A stretch of DNA of 64,000 nt. Source: an uncultured Clostridia bacterium (GTDB taxonomy: Bacteria; Bacillota; Clostridia; Christensenellales; UBA1242). Shown piece by piece: positions 26,871 to 35,277 of this stretch; the first letter of the stretch is position 1; the number at the start of each line of letters is the position of its first letter. The notes under the pieces were generated by a model. The model saw nothing but the letters and a program-made list of their open reading frames with translations, had not been told where the DNA came from and did not search any database. The stretch covers positions 62,001-126,000 of the forward strand of contig CALBOE010000009.1 in assembly GCA_937896905.1 (NCBI GenBank). Direction: 5' to 3'. The translations under genes were made by a program, and so were the position numbers.

Positions 26871-27059
26871 TAACCTTACACAAAAATTAAAAAGGACATA
26901 AACTATATGATGTTTTTAAAATAAATAATTAATTTAATAAAATATAAAAACTGTAAAAATTTATATAAAATTGATATTTTTCAATTAAAATTATTATTTT
27001 TATGCGTTTTTATGTCGTTTTTAATTAATTTTTATTATTTTTTATTCGATTGCATTTAA

Positions 27060-27614
27060 TTAATTAACGCGAGTGTAATTTTTAATTTCAAAATCCGTTG
27101 TTTTGTTTTTATTTTTTTGCGCGTTCTTTTTGTTGAAAAAATTAAAAATTCCACCGCTGTTTTCAGTTTTGCTTGAACTGAAATTTTTAAAGATATTAAT
27201 AAAGTTTCCAGCATTAAAATTTTCACCAAAAACACTATTTAATGCACCGCCTAAATCTGTAAAATTTGCGTCATTTTTTTGGTTGGAATTTGCATTCCCC
27301 AAAAGCCCAACCAAACTTAAAAGCCCGCCCGAATTTTTGCCAAGCAGCGAACTAAAAATTGGAAGAAAATTTTTAAAGTTAAAATTGAATCCACCCGAAG
27401 AATTGTTGCAGTTTTGCTTAGAGTGAAGATCTTCTTTTGGCGGACTTTTACCACAATTACATTGCACCTTTTTAAAGTTGTTATCTATGTAGTATTTTGG
27501 CAAACAATCGTAAGGCTCTTGAAACACAACCTTTTTTGTTTCTTTCTTTTTATTATGATTTATGTATGCATTGGGGTCGTAATACAGCACCGCAACCTCG
27601 GCCTTGTTTTCCAT
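27060..27614 (-). CDS. Hypothetical Asn/Gly/Phe-rich protein
   Basis: I do not recognise this 184-residue protein. The first 60 residues contain AVLYYDPNAYINHNKKKETK and a CNCGKSPP cysteine pair. The rest is low complexity, with repeated F-N-F-K, SLLGKNSGG and SLVGLLGN blocks and a basic, lysine-rich end. It has no signal peptide or clear membrane segment. The start region (the 18 bases ending at its ATG) is identical to that of the alpha/beta hydrolase gene at 17349-17366. It is divergent from the small protein and subtilase genes. Composition is reminiscent of surface or coat-layer proteins, but that is a guess. Confidence 0.55.
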   Translation of the reverse strand: MENKAEVAVLYYDPNAYINHNKKKETKKVVFQEPYDCLPKYYIDNNFKKVQCNCGKSPPKEDLHSKQNCNNSSGGFNFNFKNFLPIFSSLLGKNSGGLLSLVGLLGNANSNQKNDANFTDLGGALNSVFGENFNAGNFINIFKNFSSSKTENSGGIFNFFNKKNAQKNKNKTTDFEIKNYTRVN

Positions 27615-27687
27615 ATTATTATTTATGCAGTTGAAAAAAATTTGTCACGAATAAAAAAAATTTATCATATTAAAAATTGAGGTGAAT

Positions 27688-27990
27688 ATGCCCAGAGATT
27701 TTAAAGAATTTGTGAAGCAAAACAAAACTTATAACAACAACACTGAAGATATTTTAAAGGATAATTCGGCAAAGACTAACAATTATCAACACATTATTGA
27801 TAAATACAAAAATATGAACCAAAGCGAACTTATAAGTAACCTATTTAGCGAAGCCAGCAAACTTAAACAGCAAGGCAAGCTAGACAGCAATGCGCTAAAC
27901 AATCTTTCAAACACACTTTCCCCGTTCCTTAACAGCGAACAACAAGAAATGTTGGGCACGCTAATTAAAATGATTAATGAACAAAAATAA
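27688..27990 (+). CDS. Hypothetical small helical protein
   Basis: A 100-residue soluble protein, unknown family. The N-terminal 40 residues are polar and probably disordered. Residues 40-100 form amphipathic helices (YKNMNQSELISNLFSEASKL, LNSEQQEMLGTLIKMI). I start at ATG 27688, five bases after GAGG; a GTG two codons earlier is in the same frame and possible. The last 14 bases overlap the start of the subtilase gene, so the two are likely made together, and the small protein may be a partner, inhibitor or substrate of the protease. This is inference from position. Confidence 0.65.
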   Translation: MPRDFKEFVKQNKTYNNNTEDILKDNSAKTNNYQHIIDKYKNMNQSELISNLFSEASKLKQQGKLDSNALNNLSNTLSPFLNSEQQEMLGTLIKMINEQK

Positions 27991-29077
27991 AATTTGCCCC
28001 TCTCTTTTGAGAGTTAAAACATTAAATAAAAAACAAACCGAAAAAGTTTTTGTGTGCAGCGACAACTTTGACGAAACAAAAAAATTTTTAAGCTCCAATA
28101 ACTACATCTACACACCTTACAGGTTTGCCGGCTGTTTCTGCGTGCAAGCAGATTTGGAAGATTTAAAAATTCTTTCCAACCAGCAAGACGTGCAATTTAT
28201 TCACACAAATGCCAATGTTCAAGCATTAACTCACGAAAAAAATATAATTAATTTGAACACTCTAACCGAAAATAAATTTTTAGGCCAAGGGCAAACAATA
28301 TGTTTTATAGACACAGGCCTGCATCCACATTTAGATTTCGTTTTTCCAAAATGTAGAATTGTTAAATTTGTGGATTTAATTAACAATAAATCCGTACCAT
28401 ATGACGACAACGGTCATGGGACTTTTGTGGCTGGAGTTGCTTGCGGAAATGGAATATTTAATCCAAGCAAACGCGGCTTTGCCCCTTCGGCCAATATTGT
28501 GGCAATAAAAGCACTAAGCAAAAATGGAAATAGCGACAGCAACATAATTTTAGACGCCATGCAATGGGTGTTTGAAAACCATAAAGTTTATAACATTAAA
28601 ATTGTTTGCATGAGTTTTGGTGCAGAAGTGATTAACGGAAGTGATCCGCTTTCTCGCGGCGCAGAGTCGTTATGGAAGCGAGGAATTACCGTTGTTTCTG
28701 CAGCAGGCAACAGCGGACCGGAAAAACAAACAATTAAATCGCCAGGAAACAATCCTCACATTATAACCGTTGGAGCGTTAGACGAAACCACAATGAACCC
28801 GGCCGAATTTAGTAGCCGTGGGCCAACAATCTACGGTCACAAGCCCGATTTGCTTGCACCGGCAGTTAACATAACCTCGTGCAATAATTTAACTCTTCCC
28901 TACACAAAAATGAGCGGAACAAGCGTAGCAACCCCAATTGTTGCTGGCATTTGCGCCATAATTTTAAGCCGAAACCCCAAAATGACAAACAAACAAATTA
29001 AACAGTTTTTGCTTTCCCACTGCAAACGCATAACTGGCGACGTTGACTGTGAAGGTGCAGGATATCTTTGTTTTTAG
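27977..29077 (+). CDS. Cytoplasmic subtilisin-like serine protease (S8)
   Basis: A 366-residue S8 peptidase. The catalytic triad is D112 (FIDTG), H147 (NGHGTFVAG) and S316 (SGTSVATP), with the oxyanion asparagine N245 in SAAGNSGP. Residues 1-95 look like an inhibitor-I9-type or propeptide-like domain (VQADLEDLKILSNQQDVQFI). There is no signal peptide, so the enzyme probably stays in the cell like Bacillus AprX or IspA. It overlaps the small helical protein upstream. A ribosome-binding site is weak, which fits translational coupling. Confidence 0.92.
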   Translation: MNKNKICPSLLRVKTLNKKQTEKVFVCSDNFDETKKFLSSNNYIYTPYRFAGCFCVQADLEDLKILSNQQDVQFIHTNANVQALTHEKNIINLNTLTENKFLGQGQTICFIDTGLHPHLDFVFPKCRIVKFVDLINNKSVPYDDNGHGTFVAGVACGNGIFNPSKRGFAPSANIVAIKALSKNGNSDSNIILDAMQWVFENHKVYNIKIVCMSFGAEVINGSDPLSRGAESLWKRGITVVSAAGNSGPEKQTIKSPGNNPHIITVGALDETTMNPAEFSSRGPTIYGHKPDLLAPAVNITSCNNLTLPYTKMSGTSVATPIVAGICAIILSRNPKMTNKQIKQFLLSHCKRITGDVDCEGAGYLCF

Positions 29078-29107
29078 AAAAATTGTTTTGCAATTCAACA
29101 ATAACAT

Positions 29108-29136
29108 TTGTTAGTTTATAAATTTTGTGATATTAT
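29108..29136 (+). promoter_or_regulatory. Promoter of the degenerate ABC gene, leaderless arrangement
   Basis: TTGTTA and TATTAT are separated by 17 bases, with TGTGA before the -10. The ATG at 29143 follows the -10 by six bases, so no ribosome-binding site can be present. Confidence 0.7.
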
Positions 29137-29142
29137 GCTGTT

Positions 29143-29763
29143 ATGATTGAAATTAAAAACTTAACAGTTAACTATATTGAAGAATTTGCGTCTGTTTACA
29201 ATTTAAGCATTGAAATAAAATCTAACACCCTTTTTGTGTGCGACAAGTTAGATGGAGGTTTTGCAATTTTAAGAACCCTTGCCAAAATTGACAAAGCTTA
29301 TAAGGGTGAAATCTTGCTTGATGGGGTTAATTTAAAGCATATTAAAGATAAGTTTTTGCCCATTGCTTTTGTGCCTAAAAAACCATATTTATTTAAATCC
29401 AACATAGATAAAAATTTATTATTTCCATTAAAAATTAGAAAAATTAATAAAAAAACCTCACAAAATGCGGTAAATTTATTAAAAAATGAATATAATTTAA
29501 ATAATTTTCCTAAAAAAATTAAAAATTTAAATTTTGGCGAGCAGAAAATTATATGTCTTGCACGTGCAATAATTCGCAAGCCACAATATATTTTAGTAGA
29601 AAATTTTTTTGAAAACTTAGAGCCAGAACATATTGCATTGGCTGAAAAAATGATTGCAGATGCCAGCACATTTGCAACCATAGTTGCAACCGAAAAAACA
29701 ACTTGTTCGGCATACAAAAACTTTAATGTTATTAAACTTGAAAACGGCAGCACTAAACAATAA
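29143..29763 (+). CDS. Degenerate ABC ATPase, probably inactive
   Basis: A 206-residue protein aligned along its length with ABC transporter ATPases, but with all catalytic motifs changed. The Walker A position (33-40) reads CDKLDGGF and lacks GK[ST]. The signature reads LNFGEQ (129-134) and the Walker B YILVENFF (149-156) lacks the Asp-Glu pair. The fold markers GEILLDGVNLKHI and ICLARAIIRKPQ are kept. The frame is intact and has a promoter and terminator, so it is expressed rather than decaying. It may be a regulatory or structural protein. No permease gene is adjacent. Confidence 0.8.
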   Translation: MIEIKNLTVNYIEEFASVYNLSIEIKSNTLFVCDKLDGGFAILRTLAKIDKAYKGEILLDGVNLKHIKDKFLPIAFVPKKPYLFKSNIDKNLLFPLKIRKINKKTSQNAVNLLKNEYNLNNFPKKIKNLNFGEQKIICLARAIIRKPQYILVENFFENLEPEHIALAEKMIADASTFATIVATEKTTCSAYKNFNVIKLENGSTKQ

Positions 29764-29768
29764 AAATA

Positions 29769-29799
29769 AAAACCACCATTAAACTGGTGGTTTTGTTTT
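29769..29799 (+). terminator. Bidirectional terminator between the ABC-like gene and clpC
   Basis: A 10-bp stem (AAAACCACCA with its complement) and six-base loop, with a T-run on the plus side and an A-rich flank that also provides T residues on the minus side. Confidence 0.8.
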
Positions 29800-29844
29800 T
29801 AGGAAGTATAAATTTTTATATTAAAAGGGAATTAAATAGTCAGG

Positions 29845-32319
29845 CTATTTTGTTTGGTCTGTTTCTTGTTTGGTTAGGAAAATAAATTTATTGTCTTTAT
29901 AATCCACAACTACTTTATCTCCGGCCTTTATATTGCCGGTTAACATTCTGTCCGCCAACTCGTCTTCAATTTTTCCTGTAATCAAGCGACGAAGTGGACG
30001 TGCACCAAAATCATCGTTTGTTCCATTTTTAACAAGGAAGTTGAGTGTTGCTGCTGTGAATTTAAGTTCCACATTGCTTTGTTTTAAATTTTTGTTAAGT
30101 TCTGCAAGCATCTTCTTTGCAATTTCTTTTAAAACTGCCGCGGTTAATTTGTTGAACACCACAATATTATCTATTCTATTTATTAATTCTGGTTTAAAAT
30201 ATTTTTTAAGCTCGCTTAACATTATTGAAGAATTGTCTTCGTTTGTGTTGTCGTTAAACCCTAAATCTACTCGAGTTTTATTAATTTTATCGCTACCAAT
30301 GTTAGAAGTTAAAATTATTATTGTGTTTTTAAAACTAACCACTTTCCCATGGCTATCCGTTAATCTGCCATCATCTAAAATTTGAAGCAACATATTAAAC
30401 ACTTCTGGGTGCGCTTTTTCAATTTCGTCAAACAAAACAACACTATATGGCTTTCTTCTTACTTGCTCTGTTAATTGTCCGCCATCGTCAAACCCAACGT
30501 AACCTGGCGGGCTACCAATTAGTTTAGAAACACTGTGCGCTTCCATAAATTCGCTCATATCTAAACGGATTATTTTATTTTCGTCATCAAACAATGCCTC
30601 TGCAAGCGCTTTGCTTAGTTCTGTTTTTCCAACACCTGTTGAACCTAGGAACAAAAAACTGCCAATTGGACGTTTTGGATCTCTAATGCCTATGCGGCTT
30701 CTTCTAATGGCTTTAGCAACCTTTTCAACGGCTTCGTCTTGACCTTTAACCCTTTCCTTAATAATTTTTTCTAAGTTAAGCAGTTTTTCTGCCTCGCCCT
30801 CAGTTAATTTGGTTAATGGAATGTTTGTCCATTTGCTAATAACTTCGGCAACTTCATGTTCGGTTATTATTGCCAAAGAATTTTCACCACTTGGAACAAT
30901 TTTTGCCTTTTCTATTGCTTCCTTTATTTTTGCGGCTTGATCCCTTAAACGGCTTGCCTTTTCGAAATCTTCTTGATTAACGGCTTCTTCTTTTTCCGCT
31001 GACACCTTTTCTAGTTTAAGTTTTAACGCCTTAACTTCTGCTGGCTCGTAGTTAGATTTAACTTTTGCCCTGCTACTTGCTTCGTCAATTAGGTCTATTG
31101 CCTTATCTGGCAAACTGCGGTCTTGAATGTATCTATCTGAAAGCGTTGCTGCCGCTTCTATTGCTTTATCCGTTATTTTTACTTTGTGGAACGCTTCGTA
31201 ACTATCTCTAATTCCTGTTAAAATTGCAATGGTTTGTTCCACCGTTGGTTGTTCTACTGTTATTGGTTGAAAACGGCGTTCTAACGCTTTATCTTTTTCG
31301 ATATATTTTCTATATTCGTCTGTTGTTGTTGCACCAATCGTTTGCATTTCTCCACGTGCTAAATATGGTTTTAACATATCTGCAGGGTTTGTTTCGCCTT
31401 TGTCGCTGCCAACTTGTGCAAGTGTGTGAATTTCGTCTATAAACACAATAATGTTTTGATTAGATATTATTAATTCTATGGCATTTTTTAATTTTTCTTC
31501 CATACTACCGCGATATTTTGTGCCCGCCATAAGTCCGCCAATATCCAAACTGTATATGGTTTTATTTTTCAAAAACTGTGGCACGTTTCCAGCAACTATA
31601 CGCCTTGCCAACCCCTCCACAACTGCAGTTTTTCCAACACCTGCCTCACCAATTAAAACTGGATTATTTTTTGTTTTTCGGCAAAGAATTTCAATCATTC
31701 TTTCTATTTCTTCATCTCTTCCAATAATTGGGTCTATTTTCCCGTTTCTTGCTCGAAGGGTTAAATCGGCTCCCATATCCAATAATTCTTGCGGTAGTGC
31801 GCTTGTTTTGAGCTGTTCTTTGTTTACGCTTTTGTTGCCCATTCCTCCAACTTCCACAAATCCATTGTTTTCAAGGTTATTTTGAACAGTTTCCTTGTGA
31901 GCCATAGAAATTAAACTTATTGCTTTGTTTCGCATTTCAAAAACATTTAATTTTAGCGCACCTGCCAAAATGTTAATGGCAAAACTTTCTTCTTGGCTAA
32001 GTAACGCCACCAACAAATGTTCGCTTGAAACATAAGCCGAACGAGTGCGTTTTGCAACACTAGAGGCAATCATTAAAAGTTCTTTTGCTCTTGGCGTTAA
32101 TTCAACCACATTGGAAGGAATTTTACCAGAAACATTATCTAATATTTCTTTAACAACTTCACTTGTAACAGAGTACGCAAAAAGCAGGCGCTTGCTTTTG
32201 CAATCTACCTTTGTTAAAGCATACAAAATGTGTTCTGTTCCAACCTCGTTACCATATCTTGCAGCAAATTGGCTGGCAACTTGCATGCATCTATTTGCCA
32301 AATCGGTTAAATTATACAT
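29845..32319 (-). CDS. clpC: ClpC ATPase/unfoldase
   Basis: An 824-residue Hsp100 protein that unfolds substrates for ClpP. It has the N-domain (two repeats around EHILYALTKV and EHLLVALLSQ), AAA-1 with GEAGVGKTAVVEGLA and FIDEIHTL, a middle UVR-like coiled coil (QEDFEKASRLRDQAAKIKE), AAA-2 with GSTGVGKTELSKALAE and FDEIEKAH, and GARPLRR in the C-terminal domain. It is the last gene of the ctsR operon and overlaps the McsB-like gene by eight bases. The M-domain is present, so adaptor control of the MecA/McsB type is possible even though McsB itself looks inactive. Confidence 0.97.
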   Translation of the reverse strand: MYNLTDLANRCMQVASQFAARYGNEVGTEHILYALTKVDCKSKRLLFAYSVTSEVVKEILDNVSGKIPSNVVELTPRAKELLMIASSVAKRTRSAYVSSEHLLVALLSQEESFAINILAGALKLNVFEMRNKAISLISMAHKETVQNNLENNGFVEVGGMGNKSVNKEQLKTSALPQELLDMGADLTLRARNGKIDPIIGRDEEIERMIEILCRKTKNNPVLIGEAGVGKTAVVEGLARRIVAGNVPQFLKNKTIYSLDIGGLMAGTKYRGSMEEKLKNAIELIISNQNIIVFIDEIHTLAQVGSDKGETNPADMLKPYLARGEMQTIGATTTDEYRKYIEKDKALERRFQPITVEQPTVEQTIAILTGIRDSYEAFHKVKITDKAIEAAATLSDRYIQDRSLPDKAIDLIDEASSRAKVKSNYEPAEVKALKLKLEKVSAEKEEAVNQEDFEKASRLRDQAAKIKEAIEKAKIVPSGENSLAIITEHEVAEVISKWTNIPLTKLTEGEAEKLLNLEKIIKERVKGQDEAVEKVAKAIRRSRIGIRDPKRPIGSFLFLGSTGVGKTELSKALAEALFDDENKIIRLDMSEFMEAHSVSKLIGSPPGYVGFDDGGQLTEQVRRKPYSVVLFDEIEKAHPEVFNMLLQILDDGRLTDSHGKVVSFKNTIIILTSNIGSDKINKTRVDLGFNDNTNEDNSSIMLSELKKYFKPELINRIDNIVVFNKLTAAVLKEIAKKMLAELNKNLKQSNVELKFTAATLNFLVKNGTNDDFGARPLRRLITGKIEDELADRMLTGNIKAGDKVVVDYKDNKFIFLTKQETDQTK

Positions 32320-33232
32320 TGTTTTCTCCTTTTAAAATATTCCTTACTTTTCTTGCCAATTCTAAAGCGTCTGCTTTGCTAGATAATGCCATTTTGTTAA
32401 GTGCCAAAACCTGCAGTTCGTTAATTGCGCTTGGTGTTAAAGAGATGAAATCCAAATTATTCCCTAACCTTATCATAGATAGGTGCATTGATAGTTCTGT
32501 TAAATCTAACAAATGAGCGCTTTTTAAAATTGCCAAACTTCTAAAAACTTTATCCATAAATTGGTCTGAATTAGTGGCAGAAAGCATTTTTGCGCTTTCT
32601 ATTTCCAATTCTTGTAATTTTATTGCCATTTTTTCAAACTCTGCAATAATTTCACTTTCTGTTTTCCCAAGATTGCAGATTGTACTTAGGCAATATACAT
32701 CGCCAGCGTAGTCGTGCAAGGCATAACCTAAATTTTTAACATTTTGCTTAACTTGTTCTATTTTGCCAATTGTTTTTATGGCAAAAAGGTTAATTAAACA
32801 TTCTAGTTTCAGCCCGCAACCAACATTTTGCAAGTTGCTCATTAAAAAGCCATATTGATCTGAATATGCAGCGGTTAGTTTGCCATCTAATTCGTGCGCC
32901 AAACCTATGGCATTATTTATAACTGATGAATTGAAGTTTACCGCACTTGATGTAATTGTTATATGTTCGCCAGCAAACAAATTAATTACTACATTTGCTT
33001 CTTTTTTTAGCATAATTTGGCCAGCTTGTTTTTCAATTAAATTATAATTTTTTAAATAGTTTAAAACACTCGTTTCAATTTCTTGCACATTCATTGTAGG
33101 TAAATTAAGGGCTTTCTTAACTTTTTCCGCAATTTCAGTGCGTTTATTTTCTTCTAGTTTTGGTGAGAATTTATAATCTTTAACATTTCTAAACACGCTG
33201 GCTTTTGTTAACACAATATTATTCATTTTCAC
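32312..33232 (-). CDS. McsB-like protein, probable inactive arginine kinase
   Basis: A 306-residue protein in the McsB position and with McsB-like spacing, but stripped of the phosphagen-kinase active site. The nucleotide-binding SSRIRLARN is LTKASVFRN (8-16). The NEEDH loop is FAGEH (86-90). CPTNVGTG is SNLQNVGCG (132-140), losing the catalytic cysteine. RGxYGE is HDYAGD (173-178). Parts of the fold remain, for example YGFLMSNLQNVG and CNLGKTESEII. The usual C-terminal phosphoarginine-binding RDxRRAxLIR is missing. It may act as a non-catalytic adaptor for ClpC. It overlaps mcsA by 14 bases and clpC by eight. Confidence 0.85.
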   Translation of the reverse strand: MKMNNIVLTKASVFRNVKDYKFSPKLEENKRTEIAEKVKKALNLPTMNVQEIETSVLNYLKNYNLIEKQAGQIMLKKEANVVINLFAGEHITITSSAVNFNSSVINNAIGLAHELDGKLTAAYSDQYGFLMSNLQNVGCGLKLECLINLFAIKTIGKIEQVKQNVKNLGYALHDYAGDVYCLSTICNLGKTESEIIAEFEKMAIKLQELEIESAKMLSATNSDQFMDKVFRSLAILKSAHLLDLTELSMHLSMIRLGNNLDFISLTPSAINELQVLALNKMALSSKADALELARKVRNILKGENNV

Positions 33233-33716
33233 TCTCCAACTTTTGAATTTTTTTCTTTAATTTTCCGGCATCTTCATACCTTTCTTCTTTAATCGCTTGC
33301 GCCATTTCTACCCTTAATGCAGCAATTTTCTCTTGCTTGGTTACAGGTTTTTTTGCTTGTTTTTTAATGTAGTCGTTAAGTTTTTCTTGCTTATGGTTTT
33401 CGTTTGGGGCAATGCGTTTTAATGTGCTATTAACTTCATTTTTAAATGCCTCGTAGCAGTTTGGGCAACCTAATTTTAAACTAGATTTAAACTGCCTTAA
33501 TGTTGTTTTGCAAACCGGGCAAACAATGTCTGCCACTTTTTCAAAACTTAACAAGTCTGCAAATGGCGCAAAAAAGTCGTCGAACATAGTTGTTTCGGTT
33601 GAAAACACACCTTCTTTAATAGCGCAATCTCGGCACAAATTGGTGGTTTGGCTTACCCCATTAACAATTAATTTTGAATGATATACACTTGGTTTTCCGC
33701 ATTTATCACAATTCAT
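33219..33716 (-). CDS. mcsA: McsA-type zinc protein
   Basis: A 165-residue McsA, the activator of McsB kinase. It has two zinc-finger pairs near the N-terminus (CDKCGKPS and CRDC; CPVC and CPNC) and a C-terminal UVR motif (EERYEDAGKLKKKIQKLE). All four CxxC pairs are intact, in contrast to the damaged kinase. It is the second gene of the ctsR operon, 11 bases downstream of ctsR. With an inactive McsB, its job may be heat or thiol sensing for CtsR or ClpC, as known for McsA in Bacillus. Confidence 0.92.
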   Translation of the reverse strand: MNCDKCGKPSVYHSKLIVNGVSQTTNLCRDCAIKEGVFSTETTMFDDFFAPFADLLSFEKVADIVCPVCKTTLRQFKSSLKLGCPNCYEAFKNEVNSTLKRIAPNENHKQEKLNDYIKKQAKKPVTKQEKIAALRVEMAQAIKEERYEDAGKLKKKIQKLESENE

Positions 33717-33727
33717 AAAACTCTCCT

Positions 33728-34195
33728 TTAATTTTTTAGCTGCTCGCCTTTTAGTAGTTCAATTATAACACTTCTTAATATGTTCGCCCTTATTTTATTA
33801 TCTATATTTATAGGGTTATTTAGTGCTTTAACACTTATTGTGCTTTTAATTAGTTGAACTTCTCTTTCATTTAAAATTTTTCTTTCGCCCATTTGCGTTA
33901 GCAATTGAACAGCTTGAGTAACATTAAGTGGCAGGCTTGCAATGTTTAGTGCATTTTTTAGAAAGTTATTGTTATTGTCCTGCATACGAACAACTTTAAT
34001 GTAGCCACTGCCCCCACGCTGACTTTCCACCACAAACCCGCGATTTATGGTGAACCTTGTGTTAAGCACATAGTTTATTTGGCTTGGCACGCAAGAAAAG
34101 AATTTTGCAAGGTCGTTACGAGACAATTCAATAAAATCGTCCGCATCTAAACTAGACATTATAAATTCTTCAATAACATCGCTAACACTTTTCAC
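33728..34195 (-). CDS. ctsR: Heat-shock repressor CtsR
   Basis: A 155-residue CtsR, repressor of class III heat-shock genes. The N-terminal helix-turn-helix reads LARN-like ELSRNDLAKFFSCVPSQINYVL, abbreviated, and the wing has RGGSGYIKVVR with the glycine loop and tyrosine that contact DNA. The C-terminal half is the dimerisation domain. It heads the operon ctsR-mcsA-mcsB-like-clpC, and its operator lies 22 bases upstream, so the operon is autoregulated. The ribosome-binding site AAAGGAG is strong. Confidence 0.96.
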   Translation of the reverse strand: MKSVSDVIEEFIMSSLDADDFIELSRNDLAKFFSCVPSQINYVLNTRFTINRGFVVESQRGGSGYIKVVRMQDNNNNFLKNALNIASLPLNVTQAVQLLTQMGERKILNEREVQLIKSTISVKALNNPINIDNKIRANILRSVIIELLKGEQLKN

Positions 34196-34216
34196 AATTT
34201 TCTCCTTTTAAAAAGG

Positions 34217-34233
34217 TTTGACTTTCTTTGACC
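34217..34233 (-). promoter_or_regulatory. CtsR operator
   Basis: GGTCAAAGAAAGTCAAA on the minus strand is a direct repeat of the GTCAAA heptad with three bases between, matching the known consensus RGTCAAANANRGTCAAA. It sits just after the -10, over the transcription start. Confidence 0.95.
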
Positions 34234-34243
34234 TTTCGATTTT

Positions 34244-34272
34244 ATATTATCATTATTATTCCCCATTGTCAA
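34244..34272 (-). promoter_or_regulatory. Promoter of the ctsR operon
   Basis: A perfect TTGACA and a TAATAT are separated by 17 bases. The CtsR operator follows 10 bases after the -10, so bound CtsR would block initiation. Confidence 0.85.
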
Positions 34273-34343
34273 CTAAAAATGCCGGATAATTTAAAAATTT
34301 TTAGCAATCTTTTGCATTGAGTGCTAAATTGTTGATAAAAGAA

Positions 34344-34363
34344 AAAGTGGATTTCTCCACTTT
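34344..34363 (-). terminator. Terminator of the YwaF-like gene
   Basis: An 8-bp stem (AAAGTGGA with its complement, four-base loop) ending in a T-rich run on the minus strand. It overlaps two bases of the stop codon. Confidence 0.8.
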
Positions 34364-35216
34364 ACGTTCTGTTTTCTGTTAAAATTTCTTCGTCTTCTTC
34401 CACATTTTCTGCCACAAACTCTGGTTCTGCTTCTAATTCTTCTGGCTGAACAACCTGATGCGATAACTTAGGTGTTGGCTTTGATTTTTTTAATTTGGCT
34501 GTTAAAGCGTACACACCATACGCCGTTGGCCCAATTAACATGTGCGCAACAACAATTGTGAAGGAATACAAATTATGTGAAAATTTATATATACTTTTTA
34601 GTGCTGGAATTGGAATTCCAGATGGATTGCTAATAAACATTAAGTTAGAGCCAGTGTTTATATTTACAAGCCAAGCTATTAACATAAATATTGCACAAAA
34701 CAAAATGTAGTTAAGCACAGTTTTCCAATTTATTGTAATAGATTTTGAAACGTACACCATAATTCCGCAATATATCATAATTGAATGGAAAATCATACTA
34801 TACAAACATTGAAAATGAAATATTGGATACATTCTAAACGAGGTTGTTGGGAATATAACAAAAACTGCACCTGCTAATATTGCCGCACACGCAATATACG
34901 ACAACCCAAAACCTTTTAACGTTTTGCCATTAAAACAGCAAAACCACAAAGAATAAATGAAAAGTGAACAAAAGTAAAGCGGAAGCCAACTATCTAAACC
35001 TGTATTGCCATTAATTAAATTCCAACTAATTTTAAATGCTTCCATAGAGGTTAACATAACCGCAAAAATTTTAAGCAGTTTAAAGTATGTTGCAGATTTC
35101 ATTTTTCTTGTTAAAATAACGGCAGTTATTATTAATGCAAAACATATCACAACACTAATTATGTGCGTTGTGCTAAACATTCCAACTGGTTGATAAGTTC
35201 CATATTTCGCAAACAT
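34362..35216 (-). CDS. YwaF-like integral membrane protein
   Basis: A 284-residue protein with six or seven membrane segments, matching the TIGR02206/YwaF pattern: FSTTHIISVV near the start, LPLYFCSLFIYSLWF in the middle, and FHSIMIYCGIMVYV. The function of the family is unknown. A soluble C-terminal tail of about 45 residues is strongly acidic (EELEAEPEFVAENVEEDEEI), which is not typical of the family. The ATG comes eight bases after the -10 and lacks a ribosome-binding site. Confidence 0.85.
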   Translation of the reverse strand: MFAKYGTYQPVGMFSTTHIISVVICFALIITAVILTRKMKSATYFKLLKIFAVMLTSMEAFKISWNLINGNTGLDSWLPLYFCSLFIYSLWFCCFNGKTLKGFGLSYIACAAILAGAVFVIFPTTSFRMYPIFHFQCLYSMIFHSIMIYCGIMVYVSKSITINWKTVLNYILFCAIFMLIAWLVNINTGSNLMFISNPSGIPIPALKSIYKFSHNLYSFTIVVAHMLIGPTAYGVYALTAKLKKSKPTPKLSHQVVQPEELEAEPEFVAENVEEDEEILTENRT

Positions 35217-35224
35217 ATACTATT

Positions 35225-35253
35225 ATTTTATCATAAACCTTTTTATTTTACAA
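35225..35253 (-). promoter_or_regulatory. Promoter of the YwaF-like gene, near-leaderless
   Basis: TTGTAA and TAAAAT are separated by 17 bases. The start codon lies eight bases after the -10, giving a leader of at most two or three bases. Confidence 0.6.
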
Positions 35254-35277
35254 TCACTTTTTAAATTTTTTTGTAAA

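Noticed and set aside
26871..27059. AT-rich region as an origin or centromere-like site
   Set aside because: It has no DnaA boxes or ordered repeats; it looks like a plain AT-rich spacer between two genes.
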